Origin: Bolinopsis microptera
Taxonomy: Eukaryota > Ctenophora > Tentaculata > Lobata > Bolinopsidae
Direction: 5' to 3'
Length of the DNA stretch: 64,000 bases
Assembly (NCBI RefSeq): GCF_026151205.1
Contig: NC_087080.1
Location: 10,091,837 to 10,155,836 of the forward strand
Below are positions 28,001 through 36,889 of this stretch, in pieces (positions within the stretch are counted from its first letter, which is position 1; every line of letters begins with the position of its first letter). A model generated the notes under the pieces. The model searched no databases and had not been told where the DNA came from. It was given only the letters and a program-made list of their open reading frames with translations. A program made the translations under genes and the position numbers.

Positions 28001-31000
28001 GGGATCCAAAAGTACAATACAATGATTGTCAAGGGTGCAAAAAGAAATTCAAAAGGGCCAGGCTTGATCTGGTAAATGCCGGAGAAAAGAAACGTGCGAA
28101 CTTCTGCAGTTGTTGCTCCCGTATCATAACACGAATCGAAAACCAACCAATACCATCGCAATCTTTTGCATAAATACTTTATGTTCCCGATCCTTAAAAT
28201 GTGTGTTACAATTATTATCAAGGTCCTTAGAATTGGGATATGCCTATTTTTCTTGAAGATTAACAAGTCACTAAAGTGATGAAAACTTTCAAATAATTCA
28301 TGAGAATTAGTTATGTACATTTTGGTATCAAAACGGTTTGGAAGACAAATGTGATTTTATGTATCTTATTCTTGATCTGTACATATTGATTTTCATATTA
28401 TAGTTATACGATGAATGACGTTATTGCTTTTAATCGAGTTATGATTTAAATATAATCACAATCAGTGATTATATTTGATAGGTAACTTTTTTCGCTCTCG
28501 TGATAGGGTCAATCATATTTGAATCTTTGGGACGGAATGAGAGTCTCCACTCAGTGTGGAGACTCTCATTTCGTCCCAAAGAATTAGAAAAATATTATTA
28601 CATTTAAGGTGTAAAATTATAGATTTTTTAATTGTAAAAATTATCATTAGTTCAATTAGTGTACAAATTGTATTGTAAATGACAAATAGCAGTTGATTTT
28701 ATGACTACAGGAAATTTGATTTGTTGCGTAATTCGCTAATTTATGTGTGCAGTTTTAAAAACTCAATTTTAATGTAAATTAGAATTTGATACTTGATTTC
28801 CCAAAAAGTGCTCGTTTATTTGTACCATATTTAATACTAATCTCAATTTCCAAAATTACCTGGCCATCCTTATCCTAACCGAAAATACAGGACCTCGGAA
28901 ATTTAAAAAAATAAAAACAGCCGAAATCGGCTTTCGCATTAACTTTAACCCAACAGTGCAGTTGTGGCACTTTTAGCCATACTTATTACTTTCTGATACT
29001 GAAATCTATTGATATAATAATTAATATAATATAATAATATAATAATTCGTTCAACGGTCCTGGCATCTTCAAACTATTTGCAAAAAATACCAATGACAAA
29101 TAGGCAGGTTCATCAACTGGACCTCTCAGTAGATTTCTAATCATGCCCAATCGATTAGTATCAAGCTGTAGTTCACTGTTGCAGCGTGAATTAAATAAAT
29201 ATCGTTATTAAAACTAATTACAACTTATATTTTAGGGCACGTTGAGCTGATGGCTGCATCAGGGGAATCTATTCTTTACGTTAAACATGAATGGGTAAAT
29301 ACAGTCGATAAAGTGGCAGAATGTGTCGAGGAGTTAAAATATCAAAAGGAGATTGCAGTGGACTGTGAGGGGTACGACTTATGTCGAGAAGGTACTCTTG
29401 ATATTCTTAACATTGGAACTGCAAATAAAAAAGTGTTCTTGTTTGACATCACAAAGATGGGTGTCAGTGCATTTGATGCTGGTTTACGAGACCTCCTTGA
29501 ATCAGGAAGTGACGTCATGACAAAGCTTATGTTTGATTGTAGGAATGATTCTGATGCGCTCATGCATCTTTACGATGTGAAGTTAGCTGGAGTTTTGGAC
29601 CTGCAGTTGGTGGAAAGTGATTATAGACGAAAAAACAGGAAAAATTATAGGTATCTAAAAGGCATGAAGAAAACTATCCAGATATATGCCCCAGACAGAG
29701 AGAGTGAAATGATTAAACATAGCGGAGGCGAAAAGATCAGAAATGCTCAGAAAAATGGAACACCTATCTGGGACAAACGACCACTTTCGTCAGATTTACT
29801 GGATTACTGTGCTGTGGACACTACGAAAATGTTTTCACTTTTGGAAGTTTTTCAAAAGAAGATGGTTAGAAAAGAAATGTTGGAAGCCTCTGAGCGCTAC
29901 GTTGACCATTTTCGGTCTTATGAAATTCTTCCTGAAACAAAATTCTATCGACATGGAATTATTCCAGACGACATAATGGTTTCCTATCCGAGGGACCCAA
30001 AAATGGCATACGGTCTTTGTCATGGGTGCAAAAAAGAGTTTCAAAAATCTTGGCTAGATAAGGTGGCGGTGGAGAAATCGAAATGTTTGAATTACTGCGG
30101 TTGTTGCTCTTTCATATTAACAACTCCCGACCATTTAGGAAACTGTTAAAACTGATTTTTATTTACTTTTTAAATCGAGCAAACTAAAAATTTCAATTGT
30201 AGTACGTTTATTTTATTTTACTGGAAAATATCTCCAAAATTACGTCAACGCATGTGACTCGTTTGAGAATTTTGAGGTATTTATTTATTTTCTTAAGGTT
30301 AAAGTATTATAGAAAGTATTTAATGTTTAAGCAATAAGCATGCATTATAGTCTTTAAAAGTTTGTATCTACTGATTTGTGAGATGATGAACGTTGTTTTT
30401 GCTTTTGGTCCGGTTGCGATTCCGATGTCAACATTATAATTATTGATTGAAAAGTCAATTGTTAAATTTTTATTGGACTGAGTATTTTTTTGTAAATGAT
30501 AGATCTCATTTGATTTTTTTGGTATTAAAGTAGTCAATAAATTTCGAACGTTTTCGGACATTTTAACTGTAATTTTTATTTATTTTCGAACTATGCATGT
30601 AAGTATTTCTGAATTCTATCTAAGTTCTTTGTTATAATATTCTATATCATAAAGTAGCATTCGACTAATTTCTCTTATGATTCCTGGTTTCATTGTATAG
30701 TATCATGTTCCTGTCTGGTTTTTAAACGCGACGAAAATGCTTAATTTCCTAACAACGCCTCAAGTTTAAAAATGTTTTAAAGCTGTATATCAGGGGAAAT
30801 CAGAAAATGAAAAATCTCACCTATTTTGAACATAGCGTGCTTGATAGTCGGCCAGCTAATCTTCCCCGGGTCCACATGCTGGTTAACATAAATATCTGTC
30901 ATCCCCACCGCTCCATCTACAGAAGTATGCCACAAATTCCCACCCAAATTCCAATCAAAATGCACATAGTTTAGCTGGATCATGTGATCGTATGTGTAGA

Positions 31001-34000
31001 ACATCTTCCCCACCTCCTCTGTATTCCTGTACCTTACCAGTACCTGCATCTGTAACTTGTAGATGTTTAGTTGGACTGATACCCACTGATGTAATGGTAG
31101 TGTGAATCCTGAAATAACCAAATCCGCGGGACCGGAGACAAGCTGAGCAAAGAAAACCAGTTTCCCTTCATTTGTTAAATAAAGAGATGGACTCTGAGGT
31201 TGCCCCTTTTTATCGATCCTACTCAGAATCGTACAGCGTTCATTTCCGGGTTCCTTACAATAGTTCCTTAAGTACAGCCAGGTGGTGAATGTTACTTTTG
31301 GGAAGGGGGACAGTTTCTGAGGCATGTGAATCAGACGGACTATCCCAACACGTTGAGATTTGAAAATAACCGGATACTGAACAAGGTTCTGAGGGTGTGT
31401 GGGGGTTGTGTCGTAGGGGTGGAGAGACATACTGAGAGGGAGAGGAGTAATTGGGAGGAACAGGACGAGGAGGAGAGGAAGGAGCATGGTAACAGTCCCA
31501 GCCTTCCCCTGGAGTTAAAAATGTTAACTATCCGTTGAAAATTTTAAGAGCTAATTCGACTAAAGAACTGTCAGATTTGTTCAAACAAAATGTATTCACG
31601 AGCAAGTATTGAACATCATTCAAGTCACTGAATCTATCAACCAGAACAGTAATTGCCATAACCACACAAAGTCCGAAGGTACAATTTCGGGAGTAGTGTC
31701 AGTGAGCTTGTACACTACTCCCCGAGTTACCTTCTGTAGTGTACATGGTACGCGCTGCTACATGTGCAGAGTGCACGTATATCGATGAGGTTGTACAGTG
31801 CTGCGTCATAAGGAACACTGCTCTGGGGAGAGATGCTGGTCAGCTCTTTCTCCTTATATGGGCACTGATTAGAGGCTCATTTTACGTACATAATGCTGGC
31901 GTTACAGATAGGAATATTCGTGTTGTTCAATATTTATTGAAAGAGATTAGAAATCTGTTGATTTCATATAACAAAGTTATTCGTTTCCGGAGGAAATTTG
32001 TTGATTTTTTATGTAATATAGTTAATAGGTATTCTTTTCAGGAGTTTAATATGAGGTCGAGTATAATGATAGAAGGTGCCTCTTCAACCGTTATGAAGGA
32101 GATAATCCAAGAAAATCTTGAAGAACTTGACGCAGGTACCAAAATCTGACTATTTTACATACTTTTTAAACATTTAAACTTAATCGCACTTGGTGGGTTT
32201 TGATTAATGTGAATAATTACATATGGAACCGACCGGATATCCAGCTGAACCCGATTCCGGACGGATTTTTAACTATTTTAATCCAATTTCGTTAGCCGGT
32301 ATCAAATGGACAAAAAGGGTTTCAAACGGTCGAAATTGTTATCTAGTATTCAAAAAAGGGTATCAAATGGACGAAATTCAAACCAATCAGCCTCTCGGTG
32401 CACGTTCCTCACTTGATCGTATTGTTGATCAAAACGCAAAATACTTGTTTGTCTAAACTTTATCACGTTAGATTTCTGATCGAAATAACTTTAAATATCT
32501 TCGTCATGTAGTACTATATATTATATAAATATTGATGAAATTTGATTCTAGGGAATGTGTTGAAGATTCGTAAATCTGTTTATTAAAAATCAGATCCGGT
32601 GCAATCCGATTCTTTTAAAAATGCCTAAACGAGCTGGTTCCAGTTCCAAAATTGAAATCCGGTCCGGTTCCGGTCCAACTGTTAGAAACTGATCCAGTTG
32701 GTTCCTAATTACATGTACGCTCAGTAACGCCCTCCTTCCTCCCAGGTTCAGCGATACAAGAAGCACCCTCCACCAGATCCATCACTCAGCTTCCTTGCTC
32801 CCGTGTTAGATCAGACTCTCTGTCCTCAGCTGCTCTCTCTGACTTCTACGAGGCTTTCGACTTCCTTGGTCAAGAGGAGAAGGGGGAGGAAACTTTACCT
32901 GCTCTGTACAAGGTATGTTATATGTACATTGTACGTGTGTATTAGTGTATAAAGGGCATTAGATCTTTAGATTGATAACCGCGACATTAATTGTGACGCA
33001 GGATCGTCATAATGCGATACACCGCATGTACATTTTATTGAATTTTATTGATTTCGCTACAGACAAAGGAAAGTGAACACAATGCAAACTCCATTCAGTT
33101 TTGAGAAAGCTAGATGACACTCAATAACATGACAACACTTTAATACACATTACACAATATTCCGAACGAAATAATGGCTTATTAATTGCGGGGTTGATCG
33201 AGTACACTTAATTCGTATGAGACATTATAGCTTGTTTGTTTATGAGACATAGCTTGTTTGTTTGCTGTACAACCGCGGAATCCCACAATGTGGGACCCGC
33301 ATTTTATGAGGTAAAATTGCTCAATTAACGGTTGTAACTTGTAATATGTCCATTAGACCGGTTCATTTTACCAAAAGTTGTTCAAATAATTAGAAACCCT
33401 ATCTTATTAGTTGCTCTATAGGGTCAGCAACAACCAAAAAAAAATTTTTGACTCTAGTGTTTCGGATAATGTCTCCATGGGCCACGCCCATTTTTATGGC
33501 GTTTCTTATACAGGTAAAATTCTCTAAATCGCCAATTTAGTCATGAAGGAGTATGGAAGGAGTTCTAAATGTGTGCTCCTCTAATATAAACAGTAGAAAA
33601 TGGTTAACTTTAGTCGAGGTCTCAGGTCTCTACAATGTCGGGAAGTTCCTGCAGGAGTTTGCGCATTGCGCTGAAGCGTGAGATTCACTGCGCCAAAAGC
33701 GAAGGTCGTAGAGACATGAGACCTTGACTAAAGTTAACCATTTTATACCATTACTATAAGAGTGTGACACTTTCAGAGTCCTGAACACACTCCTATATCT
33801 CTTAATCGTCAATTATATGAATTTTACCTGTTAAAATATATCATCTTCAACTGATATCAATTTAGTTTAACACTGTTAGCTTTAAAAAAGAAAAGAATTT
33901 ACTTCACACCAAACTAACGCACAATATGATAATATAAAAAAGGAAGGTTTTCCTTGGATTCCAAATTCAACTTTGATTATATCCTGGCACTGATTATCAT

Positions 34001-36889
34001 TTCTCGATTGTTCTCCATTTTCCAATTCAGTCAGCAAGTTCCAATTTAGGTAGACTAGGTTTTCGAATATTCATATTATGTTTATAAGCAGGCAAGAAGG
34101 GGTTTGGTTACCAGAGGAATATCTTCTTGGAACAAGGGAATTAATGAGGTCTTCACTTATTTCTTCATAACTCGTCACTGACAGTCCGGACAGGATGAGC
34201 ATTGACGAGATCCACTGATTACTTCATAGCTCGTCATTGATAGGATCAGTATTAAATGAGGTCGAATGATTACTTCATAGCTCGTCACTAACTGGATCAG
34301 CATAACATGACTAACAACTAACGAGGTCCAGTGATCTCTTGCTGATACGTCAAGACAAGATCAGTAAATAGCTATAAATATCGAAAAAAATTAGCTTAGA
34401 AATAACAGAGTGCAAATGCCTTCTTCACAACTATCGGCTATGAACGGAACAGATGAATCTCTTCTTTGGCCTCATCATTTTAAATCACTCATTCCCTCCG
34501 AAACAAGATAATGCTTAGGACTAGGAGGAACTTCTTGTATGATTCGGTAAGAGGAAAATTCCTTAGTAAGCTAACATTCTTTTGTAGGATGTTGCCACTT
34601 ATCATATCTGTTATCCAGCATAATCCCACAACTAGACCCTCTCATTCTTGAGTCTTGACAATGACAGCAGCTATGTGCACTATTTTAATGCTCGGTCCAG
34701 GTCGTCTCCAAGAAAACCTTCCTTTTGTATACTCTCAGATTGTGTGTTAGTTTGGTGTGAAGTAAATTCATTTCTTTTTTAAAGCTAACAGTGTTAAACT
34801 AAATTGATTTCAGTTAAAGATGATATATTTTAACAGGTAAAATTCATATAATTGACGATTAAGAGATATAGGAGTGTGTTCAGGACTCTGAAAGTGTCAC
34901 ACTCTTATAGTAATGGTGTAAAATGGTTAACTTTAGTCAAGGTCTCATGTCTCTACGACCTTCGCTTTTGGCGCAGTGAATCTCACGCTTCAGCGCAATG
35001 CGCAAACTCCTGCAGGAACTTCCCGACATTGTAGAGACCTGAGACCTCGACTAAAGTTAACCATTTTCTACTGTTTATATTAGAGGAGCACACATTTAGA
35101 ACTCCTTCCATACTCCTTCATGACTAAATTGGCGATTTAGAGAATTTTACCTGTATAAGAAACGCCATAAAAATGGGCGTGGCCCATGGAGACATTATCC
35201 GAAACACTAGAGTCAAAAAATTTTTTTTGGTTGTTGCTGACCCTATAGAGCAACTAATAAGATAGGGTTTCTAATTATTTGAACAACTTTTGGTAAAATG
35301 AACCGGTCTAATGTCCATTTGGAACATCGTGATAGCTGTTTTGTTAGATTTTGTGGATGAATTCCAGGGCTTCGCCCACCATCTGATATGTTAGTTAGTT
35401 TAGTTCATATTCTCTCAGGACCAGATGTTCCTGCACAAAGTGAAGGAGTTTCAGTGTCGTAAGAATCGTTTTCTGCAGTTCAGTCTCTCCTCACCAAGCG
35501 AATACCTCGTCAAGGTTTAAAGTTAAAAATGAGAGCTAGATTTACATTCGGGTGTAATTGATTTCATTCGGTTTACATAATCTTGGTCAGTCTTTACCAT
35601 CATAAAATGCTAACCATCCCTCAGGTTCAATGTCTGAGGCTCGCATTTGATCGGTTAATGAAGATTCCAGATCAACGAAGTTGGATGGTAGACATTGGAC
35701 GGAGCAACACAGAGAAACTTTTAGAATTGGCAGGGGCCGACACCCCAACTTTCTGCCAGGCTTATGACGACATGATGGAATATGTAGGGGACTTGGGGAA
35801 CCTGCAGTCCATTAAAGATGAATTAAAAGGTCTGTTATACTGATATTTGCTTATTTTTACTGTTCTATTTAGTGACCAAATCACTTTTTATACGCTACGA
35901 AGTAAGCATATATTGTGGGATTGTTATGCTAATGAAGGACGAGGCGAGCTAATTATTCATGAGATTTTATTGTTAAGATTTTTATCAATTCAGTTCGACG
36001 AGTAGCAGCAGTGAACATATTCGATATCGTTATAGACTTTTGTCTTCTTGATTCCTTCGATGATTTGGACATGGTGAGCCACACTCTTTTACCAGCAGTA
36101 GCCTTTATAACTAATAAGCAACTTTTTCCTCAATCATTTATAAGATTCCCTAAAACGTTCAATGCAGTCCTCCAGAAATTGAACCTCCGCAATATCATAC
36201 TCCTCAAAACTAACTCCACCACAGCCTCCAGCCTCAGTTACAGCTGTTTTAGGGAACAGTTGGATCTCACAAGGGCTAAGGAAAACCATGCTCTCCACTG
36301 CAGTCTGGGGAATGATATCAACTAAAACTAAAAAGGCGCAACCCGATGGGTTCCTTTGTAAGTTGTGAACGATTATAATTACTGCCATTTTACAAGTTTA
36401 TTCTTACAGATACAAGTTTAAAGATATTTCTTAGTCTCTGATTTTATTATTTGTAAGTGGTTACCAGCTGTTATAGTATCTAAAATATGTTGAAGCTGAT
36501 TATTTTATTCTGTTTATTTCAGGCCGTTTTTACGCCATTATGGCAGTGGTAACCCCCTCTTTAGCGTGGGGCTTCCTCGGAGACGATGCTGTGCTGAAAC
36601 CTATCTGTTCTTCCATCCGGGAGAATGTTATGAAAATGTTATTAAAGGTAATGATAACTGTTTTGTAGCTTTTTGTTGCTTTCACCCGCCCGGGTTTAAA
36701 TGCTAATTTTTTGATAAATAATCTGTTCTCTAACGATATCAAAATAATATGCTTATTTTCACATTTCAGGCGTTTGACGAAGATCAAACGGATTACTCGT
36801 CACTTGATAGCTTAGCAGAGGCACTCTACAGTCTACTCCAAATGTCAGCAAACCAATTACTGGAACAATTAAATGATGCTATGTCATAG
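13065..36889 (+). CDS. MIGA: mitoguardin (FAM73 family), outer mitochondrial membrane protein
   Basis: Mitoguardins sit in the outer mitochondrial membrane and act in mitochondrial fusion and lipid transfer at contact sites. I join 11 exons with consistent phases: 13065-13248, 13381-13428, 13597-13742, 32042-32135, 32746-32912, 35419-35514, 35625-35829, 36009-36073, 36225-36357, 36523-36647 and 36770-36889, giving 460 residues (human MIGA2 about 593). Residues about 37-53 form a transmembrane segment (LTFTILVAGTGALALFLEYY). The C-terminal domain matches the family: FDIVIDFCLLDSFDDLDM, PPASVTAVLGNSWIS, PDGF and PSLAWGFLGD. Intron 3 is about 18.3 kb and houses five opposite- or same-strand genes. 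Intron 5 holds a 2-kb foldback element. The linker after the TM segment is much shorter than in vertebrates. Confidence 0.92.
14031..17138 (-). CDS. SEL1L3: SEL1L3-like protein: Sel1 repeats followed by a LamG-type domain
   Basis: Minus-strand exons at 17138-16979, 16545-14619 and 14478-14031 (AG|GT junctions). The second begins with Sel1 repeats (GYYKRAADQGDLQAIHETA; GGMEMLMKAAEAGFVLSLA; ALKYYKQGAAAGDINSMYSL) and runs on without a stop into a region like the N-terminal part of vertebrate SEL1L3 (PQCPVKQDW, then TVTLSLWFMMTNKC). The third exon finishes a concanavalin/LamG-like domain (LHITVFLGKEGR; GGNFYLPGPTGYFGSLRLYR) and ends in a stop at 14031. One base appears to be missing near 15756-15763: the frame before it gives YARPDCPGG and the frame after it PGRTQSQEALKNFEKAA. 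Human SEL1L3 places LamG before Sel1; here a LamG unit follows. The link between the first two exons does not phase cleanly, and a SINE sits between them. Molecular function is unknown. Confidence 0.75.
16676..16966 (+). mobile_element. internally deleted copy of the tRNA-derived SINE
   Basis: Near-identical to the SINE at 4785-5152: same A and B boxes, same 3' body and A-rich tail. About 80 bases just after the B box are missing; the sequence jumps from TTCGAAAC to ACTCGAGAAATC. It lies antisense in an intron of the SEL1L3-like gene. Confidence 0.88.
17479..17971. mobile_element. MITE-like element with G-run termini
   Basis: The ends are inverted: a G-run followed by TCCAAGGGGAACTTTGGGGA on the left, mirrored on the right by TCCCCAAAGTTCCCCTTGGA and a C-run of nearly 30 bases. 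The 7-base CTTTACA occurs at 17472-17478 and 17972-17978 as a target-site duplication. The interior is a set of TTTGGGGAAC/GTTCCCCAAA palindromes. It has no coding capacity. Confidence 0.8.
17993..18322 (+). promoter_or_regulatory. upstream block of EXD1-like copy 1, duplicated at 24.9 kb
   Basis: 17993-18160 recurs, with modest divergence, at 24903-25066. The best-kept part starts GCTCAGTGAGCTGCCAGTG and includes AGCCAACCGTTACCTAGT and GTGATGAGATAATCG. It lies 160-330 bases upstream of the EXD1-like start at 18323. I infer promoter or 5'UTR. An acceptor-like tract just before 18323 suggests a spliced 5'UTR. Confidence 0.5.
18323..19261 (+). CDS. EXD1-like 3'-5' exonuclease-domain protein, copy 1
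   Basis: Single coding exon, 312 residues. Residues about 12-215 form a DnaQ-like DEDDy exonuclease fold. Exo I has D-x-E (IAVDCEGWNLSREGTLDIL), exo II has YDCRNDSDALMHLYDV and LDLQLLE, and exo III has the YxxxD pattern (LKEYCAIDT). These four acidic residues bind two metals in the family. The C-terminus (about 255-300) has two CxxC pairs (CKGCRKNF and CRVCKKI) that look like a zinc-binding module, shared by all four paralogs. EXD1 of other animals works in the piRNA pathway, sometimes as an inactive RNA adaptor; here the catalytic residues are intact. It lies inside introns of MIGA (same strand) and the SEL1L3-like gene (opposite strand). Confidence 0.85.
   Translation: MASSSSSRYKITWVEDVAGVKHAVKELGREKEIAVDCEGWNLSREGTLDILSIGTRHQDVYLFDIAKLGALAFVSGLKRLLESDSDTKTKLMYDCRNDSDALMHLYDVKLAGVLDLQLLEIIHRRNKGQKFEFLRGLKKSLDTYVRDKKIEMIKQKGVDEIEDSKKKGVNIFAARPLSADLKEYCAIDTAALFPLLKLLKKRKTDQEITIVLEGSDRYANYFRSYESLPLKDFIYNPFLPLKILLFSAATSSSTASVVSEKCKGCRKNFNKSELKMSSLARVDHAILCRVCKKIELRARDTTAVIESLNKLE
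19413..20257. mobile_element. foldback element built from GCCGGCTATAA units, 8-bp TSD
   Basis: An 845-base near-palindrome. The ends are inverted (TTGGTAGATCACCG at 19419-19432, mirrored at 20238-20251). GCTCACTT flanks both sides (19405-19412 and 20258-20265), an 8-base duplication typical of hAT-superfamily insertions. The arms are packed with TTATAGCCGGCTATAA, itself a perfect palindrome, so nested hairpins are possible at several scales. No ORF. Confidence 0.85.
20266..21513. other. non-coding spacer with a duplicated segment
   Basis: I see no gene. The segment at about 20650-20765 (TTAAAGTTGATGTCGTGGTG, then TATCGTCTCGCTTTATATAT) recurs at about 24330-24450, which indicates local duplication inside the exonuclease cluster. 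Confidence 0.6.
21514..23107 (+). pseudogene. degenerate EXD1-like paralog, copy 2 (frame-broken)
   Basis: Two overlapping frames (21514-22254 and 22241-23107) together cover an EXD1-like protein. The N-terminus carries about 120 residues rich in Ser, Thr, Pro, Ile and Gln that no other copy has. In exo I the Asp of D-x-E is replaced (VALICEGLK), and in exo III the Tyr of YxxxD is lost (SLAADVNSLF), so the nuclease should be inactive. The frame breaks near 22140-22245; either a 1-base shift or an unrecognised short intron lies there. The exo II block (FDCRNDADALLH) and the CxxC pairs (CEACLKVF, CALCIKII) remain. About 75 extra C-terminal residues follow. It may be a pseudogene or a non-catalytic derivative. 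Confidence 0.75.
23230..23862. mobile_element. short TIR element (MITE-like)
   Basis: The ends TACCTTACAAGACATTTTT (23238) and AAAAATGTCTTGTAAGGTA (23835) are inverted copies, and the inversion extends a further 8 or so bases outward. Inside, a block of about 80 bases with TTTCGCCATATTTTCGGACC appears twice in direct orientation (about 23261 and 23754). No clear target-site duplication and no ORF. Confidence 0.65.
23863..27258. other. spacer with decayed duplications, no supported gene
   Basis: 24903-25066 repeats the block upstream of exonuclease copy 1, but no exonuclease ORF follows for 2.2 kb. That suggests a lost copy or a distant promoter of copy 3. Segments rich in CGCGATTTT and CGCGACAAATCGCG (about 25500-25590 and 26990-27060) look like remnants of another repeat family. 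Confidence 0.6.
27259..28173 (+). CDS. EXD1-like 3'-5' exonuclease-domain protein, copy 3
   Basis: Single coding exon, 304 residues. DEDDy motifs are complete: ISVDCEGNNLSREGTLDIL (D-x-E), LMYDCRNDSDALMHLYDV and LDLQLVE, and LKDYCAVDTVKLF (YxxxD). The C-terminus has the family's CxxC pairs (CQGCKKKF and FCSCCSRI). The sequence is close to copy 4, notably KMGVSAFDAGLRDLLESG. A TTTTAG acceptor-like site 14 bases upstream of the ATG suggests a non-coding first exon. Substrate is unknown; an RNA role in the piRNA pathway is inferred from EXD1 only. Confidence 0.85.
   Translation: MASSSRSTLYENLKLVDTVAKVKTTVKELRRQKEISVDCEGNNLSREGTLDILIIGTVNRKVFLFDITKMGVSAFDAGLRDLLESGCDVMAKLMYDCRNDSDALMHLYDVKLAGVLDLQLVEIDSRRKSKQNHWFLKGLKKSIEVYDHDEKSERTKKNGTEQIEDAKRNGTTIWDKRPLSPDLKDYCAVDTVKLFSLLKVFRKKMEREKMLEASERYVDYFRSYETFPETKFYRHGFLPDEILRSNPRDPKVQYNDCQGCKKKFKRARLDLVNAGEKKRANFCSCCSRIITRIENQPIPSQSFA
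28525..28581. repeat. 57-base perfect-type hairpin
   Basis: CTTTGGGACGGAATGAGAG followed by TCTCCACTC pairs with its mirror image across a 3-base loop, leaving only one mismatch (a G-U type change) over about 27 pairs. It lies 350 bases downstream of exonuclease copy 3. It could be a MITE remnant or a short-hairpin RNA. Confidence 0.75.
28582..29249. other. spacer between exonuclease copies 3 and 4
   Basis: AT-rich sequence without any gene I can support. A TTTTAG acceptor-like site lies 16 bases before the copy 4 ATG. Confidence 0.5.
29250..30149 (+). CDS. EXD1-like 3'-5' exonuclease-domain protein, copy 4
   Basis: Single coding exon, 299 residues, the nearest relative of copy 3. Catalytic motifs are intact: IAVDCEGYDLCREGTLDIL, MFDCRNDSDALMHLYDV and LDLQLVE, and LLDYCAVDTTKMF. 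The C-terminal zinc-type module is present (CHGCKKEF and YCGCCSFI). Like the others it is nested in MIGA intron 3, on the same strand as MIGA. Confidence 0.85.
   Translation: MAASGESILYVKHEWVNTVDKVAECVEELKYQKEIAVDCEGYDLCREGTLDILNIGTANKKVFLFDITKMGVSAFDAGLRDLLESGSDVMTKLMFDCRNDSDALMHLYDVKLAGVLDLQLVESDYRRKNRKNYRYLKGMKKTIQIYAPDRESEMIKHSGGEKIRNAQKNGTPIWDKRPLSSDLLDYCAVDTTKMFSLLEVFQKKMVRKEMLEASERYVDHFRSYEILPETKFYRHGIIPDDIMVSYPRDPKMAYGLCHGCKKEFQKSWLDKVAVEKSKCLNYCGCCSFILTTPDHLGNC
30150..30820. other. spacer between copy 4 and the SEL1L3-like first exon
   Basis: AT-rich and non-coding as far as I can see. It would hold the 3' end of exonuclease copy 4 and the start of a large minus-strand intron. Confidence 0.5.
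30821..31487 (-). CDS. SEL1L3: signal-peptide exon with a SEL1L3-like LamG domain
   Basis: Begins with a strong signal peptide (MLLPLLLVLFLPITPLPLSM). A concanavalin/LamG-like domain as in SEL1L3 follows: VTFTTWLYLRNYC, PSLYLTNEGKLVFFAQLVSG, LPLHQWVSVQLNIY, GAVGMTDIYV. The exon ends with a clear donor (ATA G|GTGAGA) in phase 1, so it must splice to something at lower coordinates. Domain order in SEL1L3 predicts Sel1 repeats next, and such repeats exist at 16.5 kb on the same strand. I could not find a phase-1 exon bridging the 13.7-kb gap, so the two parts may be one gene or two. Confidence 0.75.
31488..32041. other. MIGA intron 3, end part
   Basis: The frame open at 31739-32041 upstream of MIGA exon 4 belongs to the intron, since exon 4 has its own TTTTCAG acceptor in the right phase. 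Nothing else is supported. Confidence 0.5.
33354..35310. mobile_element. Mutator-like foldback element with ~600-bp inverted repeats
   Basis: Left arm 33354 to about 33959 and right arm about 34706 to 35310 are near-identical inverted copies; the ends read TAGACCGGTTCATTTTACC and its mirror. The 8 bases ATGTCCAT (33346-33353 and 35311-35318) form a target-site duplication. Long TIRs with an 8-9-base duplication fit MULEs best, hAT second. The ~750-base centre shows no transposase. It sits in MIGA intron 5. Confidence 0.85.

Noticed and set aside
31739-32149. 136-codon plus-strand ORF
   Set aside because: Only its 3' part (32042-32135) is real, as MIGA exon 4; the upstream part is intron.
33630-35034. 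Two almost identical 60-codon ORFs on opposite strands
   Set aside because: They are the same sequence in the two arms of the foldback element, not genes.
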